64,000 bases of DNA from Diprion similis (Eukaryota > Arthropoda > Insecta > Hymenoptera > Diprionidae): positions 22,842,501 to 22,906,500 of the forward strand of contig NC_060112.1 of the NCBI RefSeq assembly GCF_021155765.1. Reading direction: 5' to 3'. This document shows, one piece after another, positions 35,885 through 47,600 of this stretch. The translations under genes were made by a program, and so were the position numbers. The stretch's first letter is position 1; each line of letters begins with the position of its first letter. The notes under the pieces were generated by a model, which was not told where the DNA came from, searched no databases, and was given only the letters and a program-made list of their open reading frames with translations.

Positions 35885-37205
35885 TTACACTGCGGTAGAT
35901 GCTGGGATGGCACATGCTGCTTCCTGTGCCAGTGCGGCTTCCCGTAAAACTAAGAGATGTAAATCCATGTCACTGAGGGCCTGATCAATAAATGCCAACT
36001 TCCTTGCCTGACTTTTCGGTATCCCATGTTTTGTAACAAGTGCCAAGTTAGTGACTGCTAAAACCAGAGCTGCTACTCTCGCTTCCAGTAAACGAGCATC
36101 TAGGGGTGGGTAGAGGCTACGTACAACATCATCTACTCTTGGTGGTATGCGTCTGGCAACCTAAATTGGAGTAATGTTAAGCATGAATTTTACTTTGAAT
36201 TACTATATGTATGTGTGTAGTTTGAATTGAAGTCATCAAATGTGTGAAATTTTTTAATTATTTTAGGTTTCAACTTACGTCTACAATTTCAAGAGGTACT
36301 GTGTTACTGTTTACTGTTCCAGCAATTTTGGTCAAACTTGCTGCTAAGGAATGGCATGATCTTAGCACTGCTATACATGGTGGTGCCAAACCAGTCGCAT
36401 CGTCAACCCACCTTTAAATGATCAAATATAATTTTACTTCACGACTAAAGTAATCTATCCAATTATCAAAAGCTGAGTTTTACCTCTCAGCATCAACCAG
36501 CCATTCTTCGCCCTCCCAAGCATCCAAACTCAAAGCTCCACCACTTTCGCTTTCCAATAAATCAGAATTCAAGTCGTGGGAATCCTTTTGTTTCTGAAAA
36601 AATTACATCTGTTTCGTTATCAACAAATATACTTTATGATCACCCACAAAGCTAAAGACTTTGATGATGAAACTAATCCAAGAAATCTAAACAAGTGGTA
36701 TCTTGCTTAATCCTTAATAGTCATTGTACTTTTCCAGACAGAGGTGGAATTTAAATTAAGTACCGATTATAGTAACTTCAAAATAACAGCCATACAACCA
36801 GTAGCGCGATAAATGTAGTGCAATATGTGGTATCTAAGTATATTGAAACTCTACAAAACGTGAACAAAAAATATGAGTACAATGACCTGAAATTCTCCTG
36901 TAATGGTTTAATTTTTCTACTAGAAGGACGATTGGTACAACGTTACAAATAGCTTGGAAATAAGTGAATAATTTCACTGTCTTATCAATAAGGATACAAA
37001 ATAATACAGGCTACGACCACCGAGCTATTTACCTAAGTATATATAATTGCATAAATGGCAAACTTACATGATAGCATCGTTGTCTTCTGCAAATGACTAA
37101 CAAAACGAGAAGCGCGCCAAGAAAAACAGCAGCAAGAGCACCAAGGGCAACTGCAACAACCGTCTCCATACCAGCCGTGCTCCCAACTGTCACCGAAGAA
37201 CTCAT
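35885..37205 (-). CDS. TMEM98: Transmembrane protein 98 (TMEM98)
   Basis: Four minus-strand exons: 37205-37068, 36593-36484, 36411-36279, 36160-35885; 218 residues (human 226). A short N-terminus is followed by one hydrophobic segment (VVAVALGALAAVFLGALLVL), as in human TMEM98, which begins METVV; the same METVV follows 12 extra residues here. Downstream are SLDAWEGEEWLVDAERWVDD, the cysteine-bearing helix CIAVLRSCHSLAASLTKIAG, the family hallmark ARRIPPRVDDVVRSLYPPLD, and a helical C-terminus ending IPASTAV. Vertebrate TMEM98 is a single-pass protein linked to membrane-tethered myelin regulatory factor processing. Whether that role holds here is inference. Start codons of TMEM98 and EXOC8 diverge about 1.06 kb apart. 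Confidence 0.93.
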
Positions 37206-38269
37206 GTTGTTGTTTGGAGCTGTTCAAGCCAGCGTAATGTCGAATTACTAATAAGTCTCAGTAGCTGTCTCTACAAGGCTGCAAACCACTTGTTGCATGA
37301 GTAAAATACAATGTGTTGTGAGATTGGGGTAACTAAAGATCTGACAGACTTGTACTTGTAAAAAAACGCAAATTAGCCACACCACTGGCCACTTCGTAAT
37401 TTTTAACAGTTGTTAAGTTGTACACGCATCCTTGATTTCAGTGGGAGGCAGAGACTGTCACGGGCTTTATGCTGTACGCAGTGTACACATACTACTTTCA
37501 TCTCGTAATATTATGGTGATTTCACATGTGTGAATATGTCACTGATTGCAACCACTACTATCTTCCATGCAATTGTGTGCATCTAGCCATGCAAGGTGTA
37601 TATGATCTATCACATCACGCGGATTAAATGAACTAAAGGAGTGCTGTTCATCGTTATGCGATTGGGGTATCGGGTTCATTGCATCAAGCTGGTTAAAGCT
37701 ATGTTTGTTCGATGTACGAATTAAGAGAAACACGAATACATTGTACCTAAATGAGTGAACTACTTGTTACAATATTTTTAAAACAAACACGTCATTTGCG
37801 ATTTCATGAGGCAACAGTCATTCCTTAGATCCGAACTTTTGCCGTGAAATGACGTGACTCGGGTAAAAGTTATGCAAACATTATTAATGAGGAACTTTTA
37901 TAAAATATTTGACAAGTCAATATGAAGATTATATTTCAGTAGGTTTGTTTGGTAAATTTCTGCGCAGAGCGCGACACTGTCGGTTTGTACCTGGTACCTT
38001 CTGATGTCTAGGCTGAATTCGTGACAAAACGATTACAAGTTAATTGATTGTTTTATCAGTTTCGATAAAATTCCACATTTATTATACACGCGGCGTAGTT
38101 GTCAAAGCGTTTCTTGATAATCCGGCTGAATAAAATTCGCACCCTTCAAAAGTGACAGGCACATAAAATCGCAACTGACATGTCGTCATGGGAGGCGTGA
38201 CAGCTGTATGTCTGTCGGATTGAAGGGAATATAGCATTTAATCAAAGGCAGTACTGAATCCACGCAAAC
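37206..38269. promoter_or_regulatory. Divergent promoter interval TMEM98/EXOC8
   Basis: About 1.06 kb between diverging start codons, without a coding exon I can support. It presumably contains both promoters and leader exons; no specific element was recognised. Confidence 0.55.
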
Positions 38270-41200
38270 ATGACTGACCTGATGAAAAATCTCGGTTCCG
38301 ATGACTTTAATCCGGAAAAATGTAAGTTGTTTTGCTTGTGAGCCGATTTTAAGCGATATTCTTATATGTTTATACAGGTTATGTTCGCATATGAGATAGA
38401 ATAATGAAATAAAATGACGTGAAACACGCTCTATTCAACCAATACAATTCGTTCCTTTTTCATTAAACTTTCCTCTGTATTGTAACAAATGACTTAAATC
38501 TGAAAATAAGGTCCTTATTTGCCGTGCTAACAATTAATAGAATTAATAGTTACATGATACACGGTTATCAATTTTATTATTCCCTTTTTCTGTTTCATCT
38601 ACTACAGTTGTCAAAGAGTTGAGCAGCCAGTGTGTCGGCGTGGACGAGCTGAGACAACAAAGGGCAAAGATTCAAGTCCTCGCTGATGGCACGTCGGCAC
38701 AATTGAAAAAAAATGTTTACCAAAATTATATGCAGTTTATCGAAACAGCCAAGGAAATATCTCACTTGGAAAGTGAAATGTATCAGCTGTCACAATTACT
38801 GGGAGAACAACGCTCACTTTTGGGAACTCTTGGTGCTATCGGCGCAACTGGGGTTGTTTTTGACGAGAACGTAGAAACTCAAAATGGGGAATCTCATAGT
38901 GCTGGTACCAAAGAAGAGGAACAAAAATCCAAACTGATTCAACTACTCGAGAATGTTGAAGGAGCCATGGTCAGTTTCAAATTAAATTAAAAAAATTATT
39001 GATTTATTATTCATTATTATATTAGGTGCACATCAAATTATTTTGCCAGTTATATTTCAGCCAATTCGGTAAAGTTGTATCGCAACTTCTATGTAGGATA
39101 GATTATAAACCATTTTCTTACATCCACAACTTATCTTACATCCTTGTATAAAATGCATTTTCTGATAGCTGATTCTTTGAAATATCTGTTTTGAATGGAA
39201 GTTTGTTATTAGAGAAAAGTTAAAGTTAGAGTTTCTTGTTATTAGAAAACATCCACAATCCAGAGACTCAAATCTAAGCTGAAATATTTCTCTAATAATA
39301 TTTGAAATCTCTTTTATTGTAGAGTTTGGTAGAAACGCCAGGTCGGGCTTGTTTACACGAAGGATCTTTGCTTGAACTTGACCCACTGGAAGGCACACCC
39401 CTCAAAAGGATTCACGCTTATTTATTCAACGACGTTCTAATGATCGCCTCATGGTTAGCCACTGGTGGAAGGCGTGGCCCACCCAGATATAAAATGCAAG
39501 CCGTTTATGATTTGCAGAGTTTAGCCGTTGTCAATGTTAGAGATCTGGGAACTGTCAAATTGGCTTTCAAACTCTTGGCATTCCCTGACACAAGAGTCTT
39601 TCAGTGTGCAACAGCAACAAGCAAGGTCATTACGAGATCTGTTTTATTCTGTTACGCATTCCGATATATGCTTAGTGATTAAATTTACGAACATATTAAA
39701 GTCTCCAAGATTTCGGAATATATTTTCAATTCTCTGTACGTTTTTACAGAAAGAATGGTTGGATAAGTGCGAACAAGCTAAAAAAGCAAGACTAGTGCAA
39801 GAAGATCAAACTAAATCAGTCGATGAGGATAGAAATGTAAAAGATGAACACGTAGCACCGTCTCGCTCAATGTCTTTAGATTCAAACACTTTAGGTGAGT
39901 TCCAGTGAATGGAGTTTTGCATCTTGGGCAGTGATCAAGATTAATTTTCTGTGCATAATGATATCGCTTAAAAATCAATGATCGTAATTGTAAACAGGCA
40001 TGGAAGATAGTCCAGAAGTAGAGGGAACCGAATCTTTGCCTGAATGGTTGTTAGAAGTTGCTGAGGACCTAGATTCTTGCATAGCACAACGTCACTTCGA
40101 AGAAGCTTACAATTTGTTAGAAAAAGCAAGATCTTATCTGAGCGAAACTCAAACAACGCCTGTATTAGTTGGTATCAAGGCTAAAGTTGACGATAGAGCA
40201 CAGTCTCTGGTCGATGTTCTTACCAAAGAATTGGAATTGAGTTCCGAAGCGAAGTCACTTCAAGGGGGAGGCCTAAGGAGTGCCAGAAGAGCTGTAAGAT
40301 TATTAATTCAGTTGGATCAAAGTGTTCAAGCTTGTCAACTGTTTTTAAGATTATGTAACGCTGCGCTCAAAGCTCAATTGAAAAGAGTTAAAAGAGAAGG
40401 ACCCACAATACCTTATGTCAAACAGCTGAGTGCCATCGCTTTTAGCAACGTGGCTGAAATGGCTAGAGAGTTTTTACGTATTTTCCCGAATTCAGCGAAT
40501 TGCACTTCTGGTAAGGTAAAATACATGGATTACATTTAAACCTGTCCAGTACATCATTTACATTCACAAAGAATTCAATGAAACTAAAAAATAATCACAT
40601 CTTTTACAGCTCTGGTTGTCTGGTGTGGTCAAGAGGTCAACCATTTGACGTCACATTTGATTAAACAAGTTTTCATACCGCAAGTTTCTACGAACACGCT
40701 TGCAGAATGCATCGTGGCTGTAAGAAGCCACTGCGATCAAGTAAGTATCATCACAAAAATTGTTGAGCGTTTAATTACATTAATATACTACTGAAACTGA
40801 ATACAGAAGTCGTTCGTTTTTATCAATAATCTGTAGCTGACGCAACTGGGTATAGACCTTCGCTACCAATTGGATGGCCATCTCAGAACTCCATTGGCTA
40901 GAGCTCTGCAAGATGCTGGTGAAAAATATGTTGATGCGATAAAAGTTCGTGCAGCTGAGGATACTTGGCGCCCATCCAATCAGTCTAGCCAAAACCTCCA
41001 GAAGCTCATGACTGAGCTAGAAGATCTCGGAATTGGTGTTCCATCGTCGTACATGACAAGCGAAACATGGTTATCATTGACAAGTAATACACTGGCATTT
41101 TCAAGATTGTATGTTGGGCTACTTGAGGATTGTCTTAGCGTCAATACACCAGAATTGATGATAACCATAGACAGTGTTCTCGTATCTGTGATGCGAGCTC

Positions 41201-41528
41201 AAGTACAGCACCTTATGGCATCTCTAAGTAATCCAAAGTTTAAACAAGAGGTAATAATTCGTGATTGTCACTACTTTAGGATTGATCACGAATGTCTAAT
41301 CAATATGATTCACTGTTGCAGAGAAAAGTGGTGGAAGATAACGCAGTTTATATCAGAGACATTGTAATTGGTAGAGGACTTGAACTTTACCAAAGTGCGA
41401 CAGCAAGACAATTTACAAAGCTAGTCACGTTGAAAGATCAAATTGTCTTCGAATCTGTTGCTGCAACGAAACCTAGACCAGTGCCAAGAACAGCAGTTGC
41501 AAAGTACTCTACTACAGAATATATATGA
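38270..41528 (+). CDS. Exo84: Exocyst complex component 8 (Exo84)
   Basis: Eight exons: 38270-38321, 38608-38969, 39323-39625, 39750-39894, 39998-40510, 40610-40740, 40837-41250, 41322-41528; 708 residues (human EXOC8 725). It is one of eight exocyst subunits tethering secretory vesicles to the plasma membrane. The N-terminal Vps51/Exo84 coiled coil is clear: NVYQNYMQFIETAKEISHLE and SEMYQLSQLLGEQ. The PH domain follows from about residue 139 (RIHAYLFNDVLMIASWL, YDLQSLAVVNV, VFQCAT). An acidic linker leads to the helical C-terminal domain (LPEWLLEVAEDLDSCIAQRH, RSARRAVRLLIQLDQ). Donors of exons 2 and 3 are GTCAGT and GTCATT, weaker than average, but phase requires them. The protein ends KYSTTEYI. 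Confidence 0.95.
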
Positions 41529-42531
41529 CTCATTTCTCACTCGTAAGGTATGTCAAATTTCATATGTATGTGTATAATAAAAATTGAAAATGCCTAATAA
41601 TGTTGAATGACGGTACTTATTTGTTTTGGTAAGCATTATATGCTTCTGAATGTAATGAATAGTGTCACAACGGTAAAAATGCATTGACGATTTTTACAAG
41701 GTGTTTTTCTTTTAATTATATTGATCAGAAAAGAATAAGAAATTGAACTATTACTATGTCGTATTATCAGCGGTTACAGGGATACAAATGGATGACGAGA
41801 ATAATTGGTATAAAAAGTTTTGACGCCATATTTTTTGCAAACTTTAGTAATATTCGGATTTATGGAGAAACGATACATGTACGTGTGAAGGAAGTTATGC
41901 AATAAAGATCATACTCTCGGACACGAATAATTAACAAAATTATTCTTATTCACTAATCAGTCTGTCACTGACATTGCTATTATCTCATTTATTCTATATA
42001 CCTAGAGCATTTTTCAAATCGCATACTAATTCTACAAATGTAAATCTAACACATTATTACCTAACTCGTCTTTACAATTGCCATCTCTGAATAAATATTG
42101 TTTCGTACTGATTAAAGTATGCTACTGAAGTTTGTCTGATGAACACGTGTTGAATTGAAAATAAATATGGAGTGCAGTCTATATAAATACCTATATTTAG
42201 GATTCAGGTAATAACTTAATATGTGTTACGTTTAAATAACAAATTCAACGTAGATTAATAATATCATTGTCAGAGGATAATGCTATCACTATACATAATA
42301 GGTGCACAGGTTACTTCACAATCGGGACTTCGTAACTCAGATGCGGTATCTTGAAAGAAACGAAATAAAGCTCTATGGTATATCCGTGGTATTTCAATGC
42401 CAACGAATGATTATGATTCATCTAATGTACAATAGCTAATTGTATTAAAACAACAGAAAAATACTTATTATTTACAGTTTAGCTGTGCAATTAATTTCAC
42501 TTTCCAACATAATTGATCAACTAAGCTCACA
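41529..42531. other. Tail-to-tail interval EXOC8/SPAG7
   Basis: AT-rich 3' sequence, no coding feature. An AATAAA at 41576-41581 is 48 bases after the EXOC8 stop codon and is a candidate poly(A) signal; another AATAAA lies near 41902. Confidence 0.5.
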
Positions 42532-43722
42532 TCATTCTGAAATATTTTTTTCATCTGGTTGCAATGCTTGATTTGCTGGTTCTTCAGTCTTCTTCTTTTT
42601 CGCACGAATATCCGCTAGAGTTTCCTCAATACTTCTCTGATCTTTTTTATTTTCACTTGGGACTGAAAAAAAAAGAAAGGTGGTACAAGTGAAACTTTAT
42701 TTTGTCAACCATGAGTATTATGCTGGGCAAAGTAACTCGAATATGTGAATAAATTTTTACCGAATCCATAACTACGATTTGTTTCGGTTTTTCTGGCTGC
42801 TTGTAAAGCTGCTTCTTCTCCAATCAGATGTTTATACTTGTCTTTATAATTGGTTGTCGGTACAAATTCTTGTTTTCTCTTTCTAGATTTGTTTGCTTCC
42901 TCATCTTCCTTAGCTTGCCTCTCTCTTTCCTCATTTAATCTCTTGGCTATTTCCTCGTTCCATTCTTCTCCTCTACGCAATGCATTCAAGTGGTCTTCTG
43001 ATGGAGCGAATTCTCTTTTAAATATTATTATATATCTATCGATTCCCTCTATCCCAAACGAATATGCTAATACATTGGCCACTTCTGCAACATCGTGTCT
43101 GAAAATCAACGATTTCTTTGTATTGAATTCATTTTTAGCTTTTTCCATATTTTTTGGTAAAAACCACTATCAGATTTGAAAAAAGGTGGAATTTAGAGAA
43201 CGGTAGTGTTCTCTGTTACTCAAAGTGTAATACATATAATGATTGGGTGCAAAATAAATTTATAAATTATTTACATAATACTTCTGTAGACTTGTTCCAT
43301 CGGTTGAAATTTACATTCTCTAGCCGTACCATTTTGCAGAAATTTATTTATCTTTTCTTCAACCTACAAACAGAGTAAAAATCTACAATTATAGTCAAGT
43401 TTTTTCAAATATCATAATTTATTTTATCATTTAATTATTCATCATACCTTCTCTCTAAAAACTTTCAATTTTTCCGCTTCCGCTATTTGACGTTTCTCAA
43501 TTTCTTCTCGCTGCTCTATAAAACGTGTAAAATTGGTCTCATTAAATAAACTTATTATACGTGATAATTTTTTAATCGTTATCGTCACTCGTTTGAACAA
43601 TGACAAAAAATTGGCAGAAAGGAGGGTTATGTACGAAACTGACTTTTCATCAATGCTTTCTGCTTGTCGCTCACACTCGGTGGCTTGTCCATTGAATTTA
43701 AAATTGAACCAAGCAGATCCAT
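42532..43722 (-). CDS. SPAG7: Sperm-associated antigen 7 homologue (R3H-domain protein)
   Basis: Five minus-strand exons: 43722-43644, 43515-43448, 43363-43275, 43098-42761, 42662-42532; 234 residues (human SPAG7 227). It opens MDLLGSILNSMDKPPSV, matching the family start, then a Lys/Glu-rich helix. The R3H nucleic-acid-binding domain spans QPMEQVYRSIIHDVAEV through DRYIIIFKREFAPSEDHL. After it come GEEWNEE, a charged helix, the conserved NYKDKYKHLIGEEAA, NRSYGFV and RSIEETLADIRAKKKK. The first donor is the less common GTCAGT. Molecular function is little known; single-stranded nucleic-acid binding is inferred from R3H. Start codons of SPAG7 and brambleberry diverge 0.93 kb apart. Confidence 0.94.
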
Positions 43723-44651
43723 GATTCTTGATTAATCAATCAATCCCGAAATCACGGTGTTAATTATTAATTTATTAATCACGTTTCTTCGATACGAAGA
43801 ATGTATGTATGTAATATGCACGCACTTCAATTATCTATCACAAGCGCATTGCCAAGCGCTGAGCAAAGCAAAGTCGAAATCTGTCGGTAAAACAGTGTCA
43901 AAAATTTTCCGCCACAAGCAGTTTTTAATTTTACTAACCGATGGCGTTCTGGTCGGCCAGGTGTCCGTTGAAGTTTCAGTTTGAATTAAGTTTAAAAGGC
44001 CGAGGTAGAAAAAGCAACAAGACAAACATCGTTACGTTCGCGTGAACGTTGGTCATTGGTTTTCGTTGAGTAAACTTATTAATTATTCAGATTGATATGC
44101 TAATAATCAACGGATTACACGACAATACTCTACTGGTATTTTACTTTAAACAATAAGTAGCAATCGGCGTGTGTGCTCAATATTTTCTCTCGACAAATAC
44201 GTGCTTCTATTTCGGTCACCGAGTGAGAAATGTTACTCAATTCTGTAAGTTCTTGGCACTAAATAAAAATACCTCATTTTTTCATTATTCGGAACTTAAT
44301 TATACCTTGTTAGTTAACCGTCGTACGAATGTGACAAGACTCCGAAACGTAACGTTCGTTTAGCACACTTTATCTTATTACTGTGAAAAGTATACAGATG
44401 TATATCTATTTATTTATTTATTTATTTACATATTTATTTTAAGTGACAGTTGACTTATCCGCAGTCTTATCTATTCGGGAATTTGACGCTTTTAATAGTA
44501 TCAGTGCCTAGGTTATAAGCTGTCGAAGTTTTGTAAAAGTTCACTTCACGCTGCGGCAACTTCTAGCCAACCGTAAACAAATTCTGAAGAAACGGCGTAA
44601 CAACGTTTTTTTTTAACTGTTGATACCAGATTTGTATATGTTTATTTAAAA
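43723..44651. promoter_or_regulatory. Divergent promoter interval SPAG7/brambleberry
   Basis: Non-coding interval between two diverging start codons. It includes an (ATTT)n stretch at about 44408-44428. No specific promoter element was identified. Confidence 0.55.
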
Positions 44652-47600
44652 ATGAGACAGTCGTGTTTCTTTATTCTACTTTTTACCGTCTTGGCGTGCC
44701 AAGATGGAAATGCTTCGATACTTGATTGGGTCTGGAGTAAAAATTCTGAGGAATCAAATGACGTCGTGCCATCCGACGGCATTCCCTTGGTCTCCATCCC
44801 TTATGAATCCATGACGGACGATGAGAAGTTTCTCCAGGAGGCTGCAAAGTTTTCAGAAATTCAAGTTTCCTCAGCGCTGGATACTTGTCAGCACAAAGTC
44901 GTCATGAAAATAAAAACGTCATGCAGTGACATGACTGAGGAAGAACTTGCCAAGATGAGTGTCAGCTTATTGAATTGTCAGTCTGCTGCCGAAGGGAGAA
45001 AATTGTTTCCCTGCAACGAGGAAATGGTAATGTGATTTAATTCGTTTTTGTGCTGTAGAAATTTCAATATATTATGAGCTCCTTACTAATTATAAAATTA
45101 ATTGATTTCAATCATGCAAATTTTTATGGCGTTTTTTTCTGAAATTCAAGCAAGAAACTTATATTTAGCAATTCGGTTCTGCTTTGAGACAGTTAAAAAA
45201 AGAAACAAGGAACAAATAGGTTCAGAAATGATCTTGCTAAATGAAAGAATACTAGAAAATAATTGTAATTTTCTCAACCAAATTGTACATGTAGATTAAA
45301 TATTACCATTTGGTTCTACTCCGCTTTTACACTATTGTAGTAACCGGGAATGTAGTGAGTATTTGACGATTCTGTTTATAGCTTTTTATTCCATGGGTAC
45401 AGTTTAAGAGGTGGATCAGAAGTGAAGTAGCGAGTCGAGAGCGAAGCGAGAGTTAGTGCAGAAAAGCAGGGTGAATAGTCAGGGTTCTGGGAACGAGAGG
45501 AGATAGTCAGGTGTGGACAGGATGTATGGGAGATAGTGTAGTCGGATGAAATGAAGAGTATCATTGATAAGTGGGACGAAGAATGCGTGATGAGTGTGAA
45601 GAGGGGCTGAGCACGTAACAATATGAGTTTTTGATGCCCCCCTTCCTTCTTGTGTACTGATTATTGATTTTTTCCCAGTGAAAAATGGTTAAGGGGGTGC
45701 CCTGGTCGATTTTGACGTTCACGTTTCGATATTTCTAGATATCTAAGTCCACGTGTTATAAACACAAAAAGGGCTTAGCCCCATTCTATACACAATTCTG
45801 AACAAAAAGACTGTAACAAAATTTTCATTTGATGCAACAAGAAAGAAATGGCACGAAAACTACGAAATCACAATAGTAAATTTTGTAGTTTTCATGCCAT
45901 TTCTTTATTTCTGCATCAAATAAAAATGAATTGGAGTCTTTTTGTTCAAAATTGTGTATAAAATGGGGCTGTTTAGCCCTTTTTTGCGTTTAAAATACAT
46001 GGACTTTGATATCTGAAGATATGTACGGCAATTTTAAAATTGACAAGGGCACCCCATTCATTGTAAATAATTGGTTGGCGGATTGATTTGTGTTACTCAA
46101 TTAAATCAGGCATTTTTATTGTGGCTATATTCCACACCCAAGCAGTCAGGAATATATTTGGGGGTATATTAGTATTCCCACAGTACAGGGCAATGATGTT
46201 TTGTACTAGGGGCTGATTGCAAGCGTGTTCAGACTTGCACATACCTCCCCAGTCTCATTCCCCTCTCCATACTCACAGGCGTAAATTTAAACTTGTGCAG
46301 ACCTCCTGGAAGGTTTAGTTCTCATTTAACTTTGGATCTATTTGCTTGCTCGAGCCTGTATGGTCTTGCATTTATTCGTATCATATACAAATTTTTATAT
46401 AACGAGGAGTTTTGTTAGTAATATTTTTTCCCATTTGTAATTTAGAAGTGAAAAACAATCAGTAAAAAACATTAACAGTGTTTACACGCCATTTAGCAGC
46501 TGTACTCGTAGCTTCGTGTACTGTGAACTCTCAATGAGCTTGAGCCAAGCATCTTAGACTAAGTAAGTATTTTATTTTTTATATCTATTTCTAGACACTA
46601 AGACAATGCACGACGGAAATGGATCCAGATATGTGGAATGCGTATCATCTAATGAGCAACAGAGCAAGAGCTGTATGTTATGCAGCTAGAAATATTCAGT
46701 TTCGAGCTTTAACTGAAATTACAGTAAATAAACTGATGAATACTGCACATTCGCAAATCAAAGCGATGGGCTCTCTAAAGGTAATAAAACATATTTTTTA
46801 TGTAAGAGTATTGAAGACGAGGTTTTTTTTCTACCTTTTCACACAATTCAGTCAATCGATTGACTTCTCTTTGCACTCACGGATCATTCTTCATCTCTCC
46901 TATCTAATAGACCCTCCATTTTACCTGACAATCGTCTTCCATACCCAGAACCCTGATCCTGCACTCTACTCTCTGCGCTCGACAAACCCTCATTCCTCTC
47001 ATCCCAAGATACTATTTACCTACCTTCTGAACTACACACTTCGAATCTACTGTTTCATCCACTTCCTCACAATAAACATAAAAGTTATTCAACTCTCAAA
47101 CTTAGCCCTGGTAGTCCTAAAACGTAAAAGCACAGCTGAATCAGTCTATTCCTTACCGCTCGGGAATAAATAACCCTCAGATCATTACACAGATATTTTC
47201 TATCTTTGTAAATCAGGAAAGTCAAGAACGTCTTGAAGAGCAAACTGTAGATGCCTTGAATTCCGTTGCAACTGGCAACAAGGTTTTACTTGAACAACAG
47301 GAATCGTTGAAGGAAGCCCAATCCTCTGCTCATAGTCTGGTGACCAGGAATCTTCAGATATTAAACAACGAAAAGGCTCTCATCAGGTCTGGCCATGCAC
47401 AGCTACTTGCAATGACGGATGACATCAGGAAGAAATTAGGTGAGTAATTAATTTACGATATTTTTTCAGCATATTTCCATCAAACTTTTGTTATGAAATC
47501 CCAAGTAGATTCAGAAAAAAAATTTATGCTTTTTTCAACTTGCTAACTATTGAAAGATATTGTGTTTTTACAGAGAAAGCAAGCCAGGAACTTGCAGATC

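Noticed and set aside
46619-47173. Long plus-strand frame extending past brambleberry exon 2
   Set aside because: It is read-through into the intron; the frame beyond 46780 lies partly in repeat sequence and a clear GTAATA donor ends the exon.
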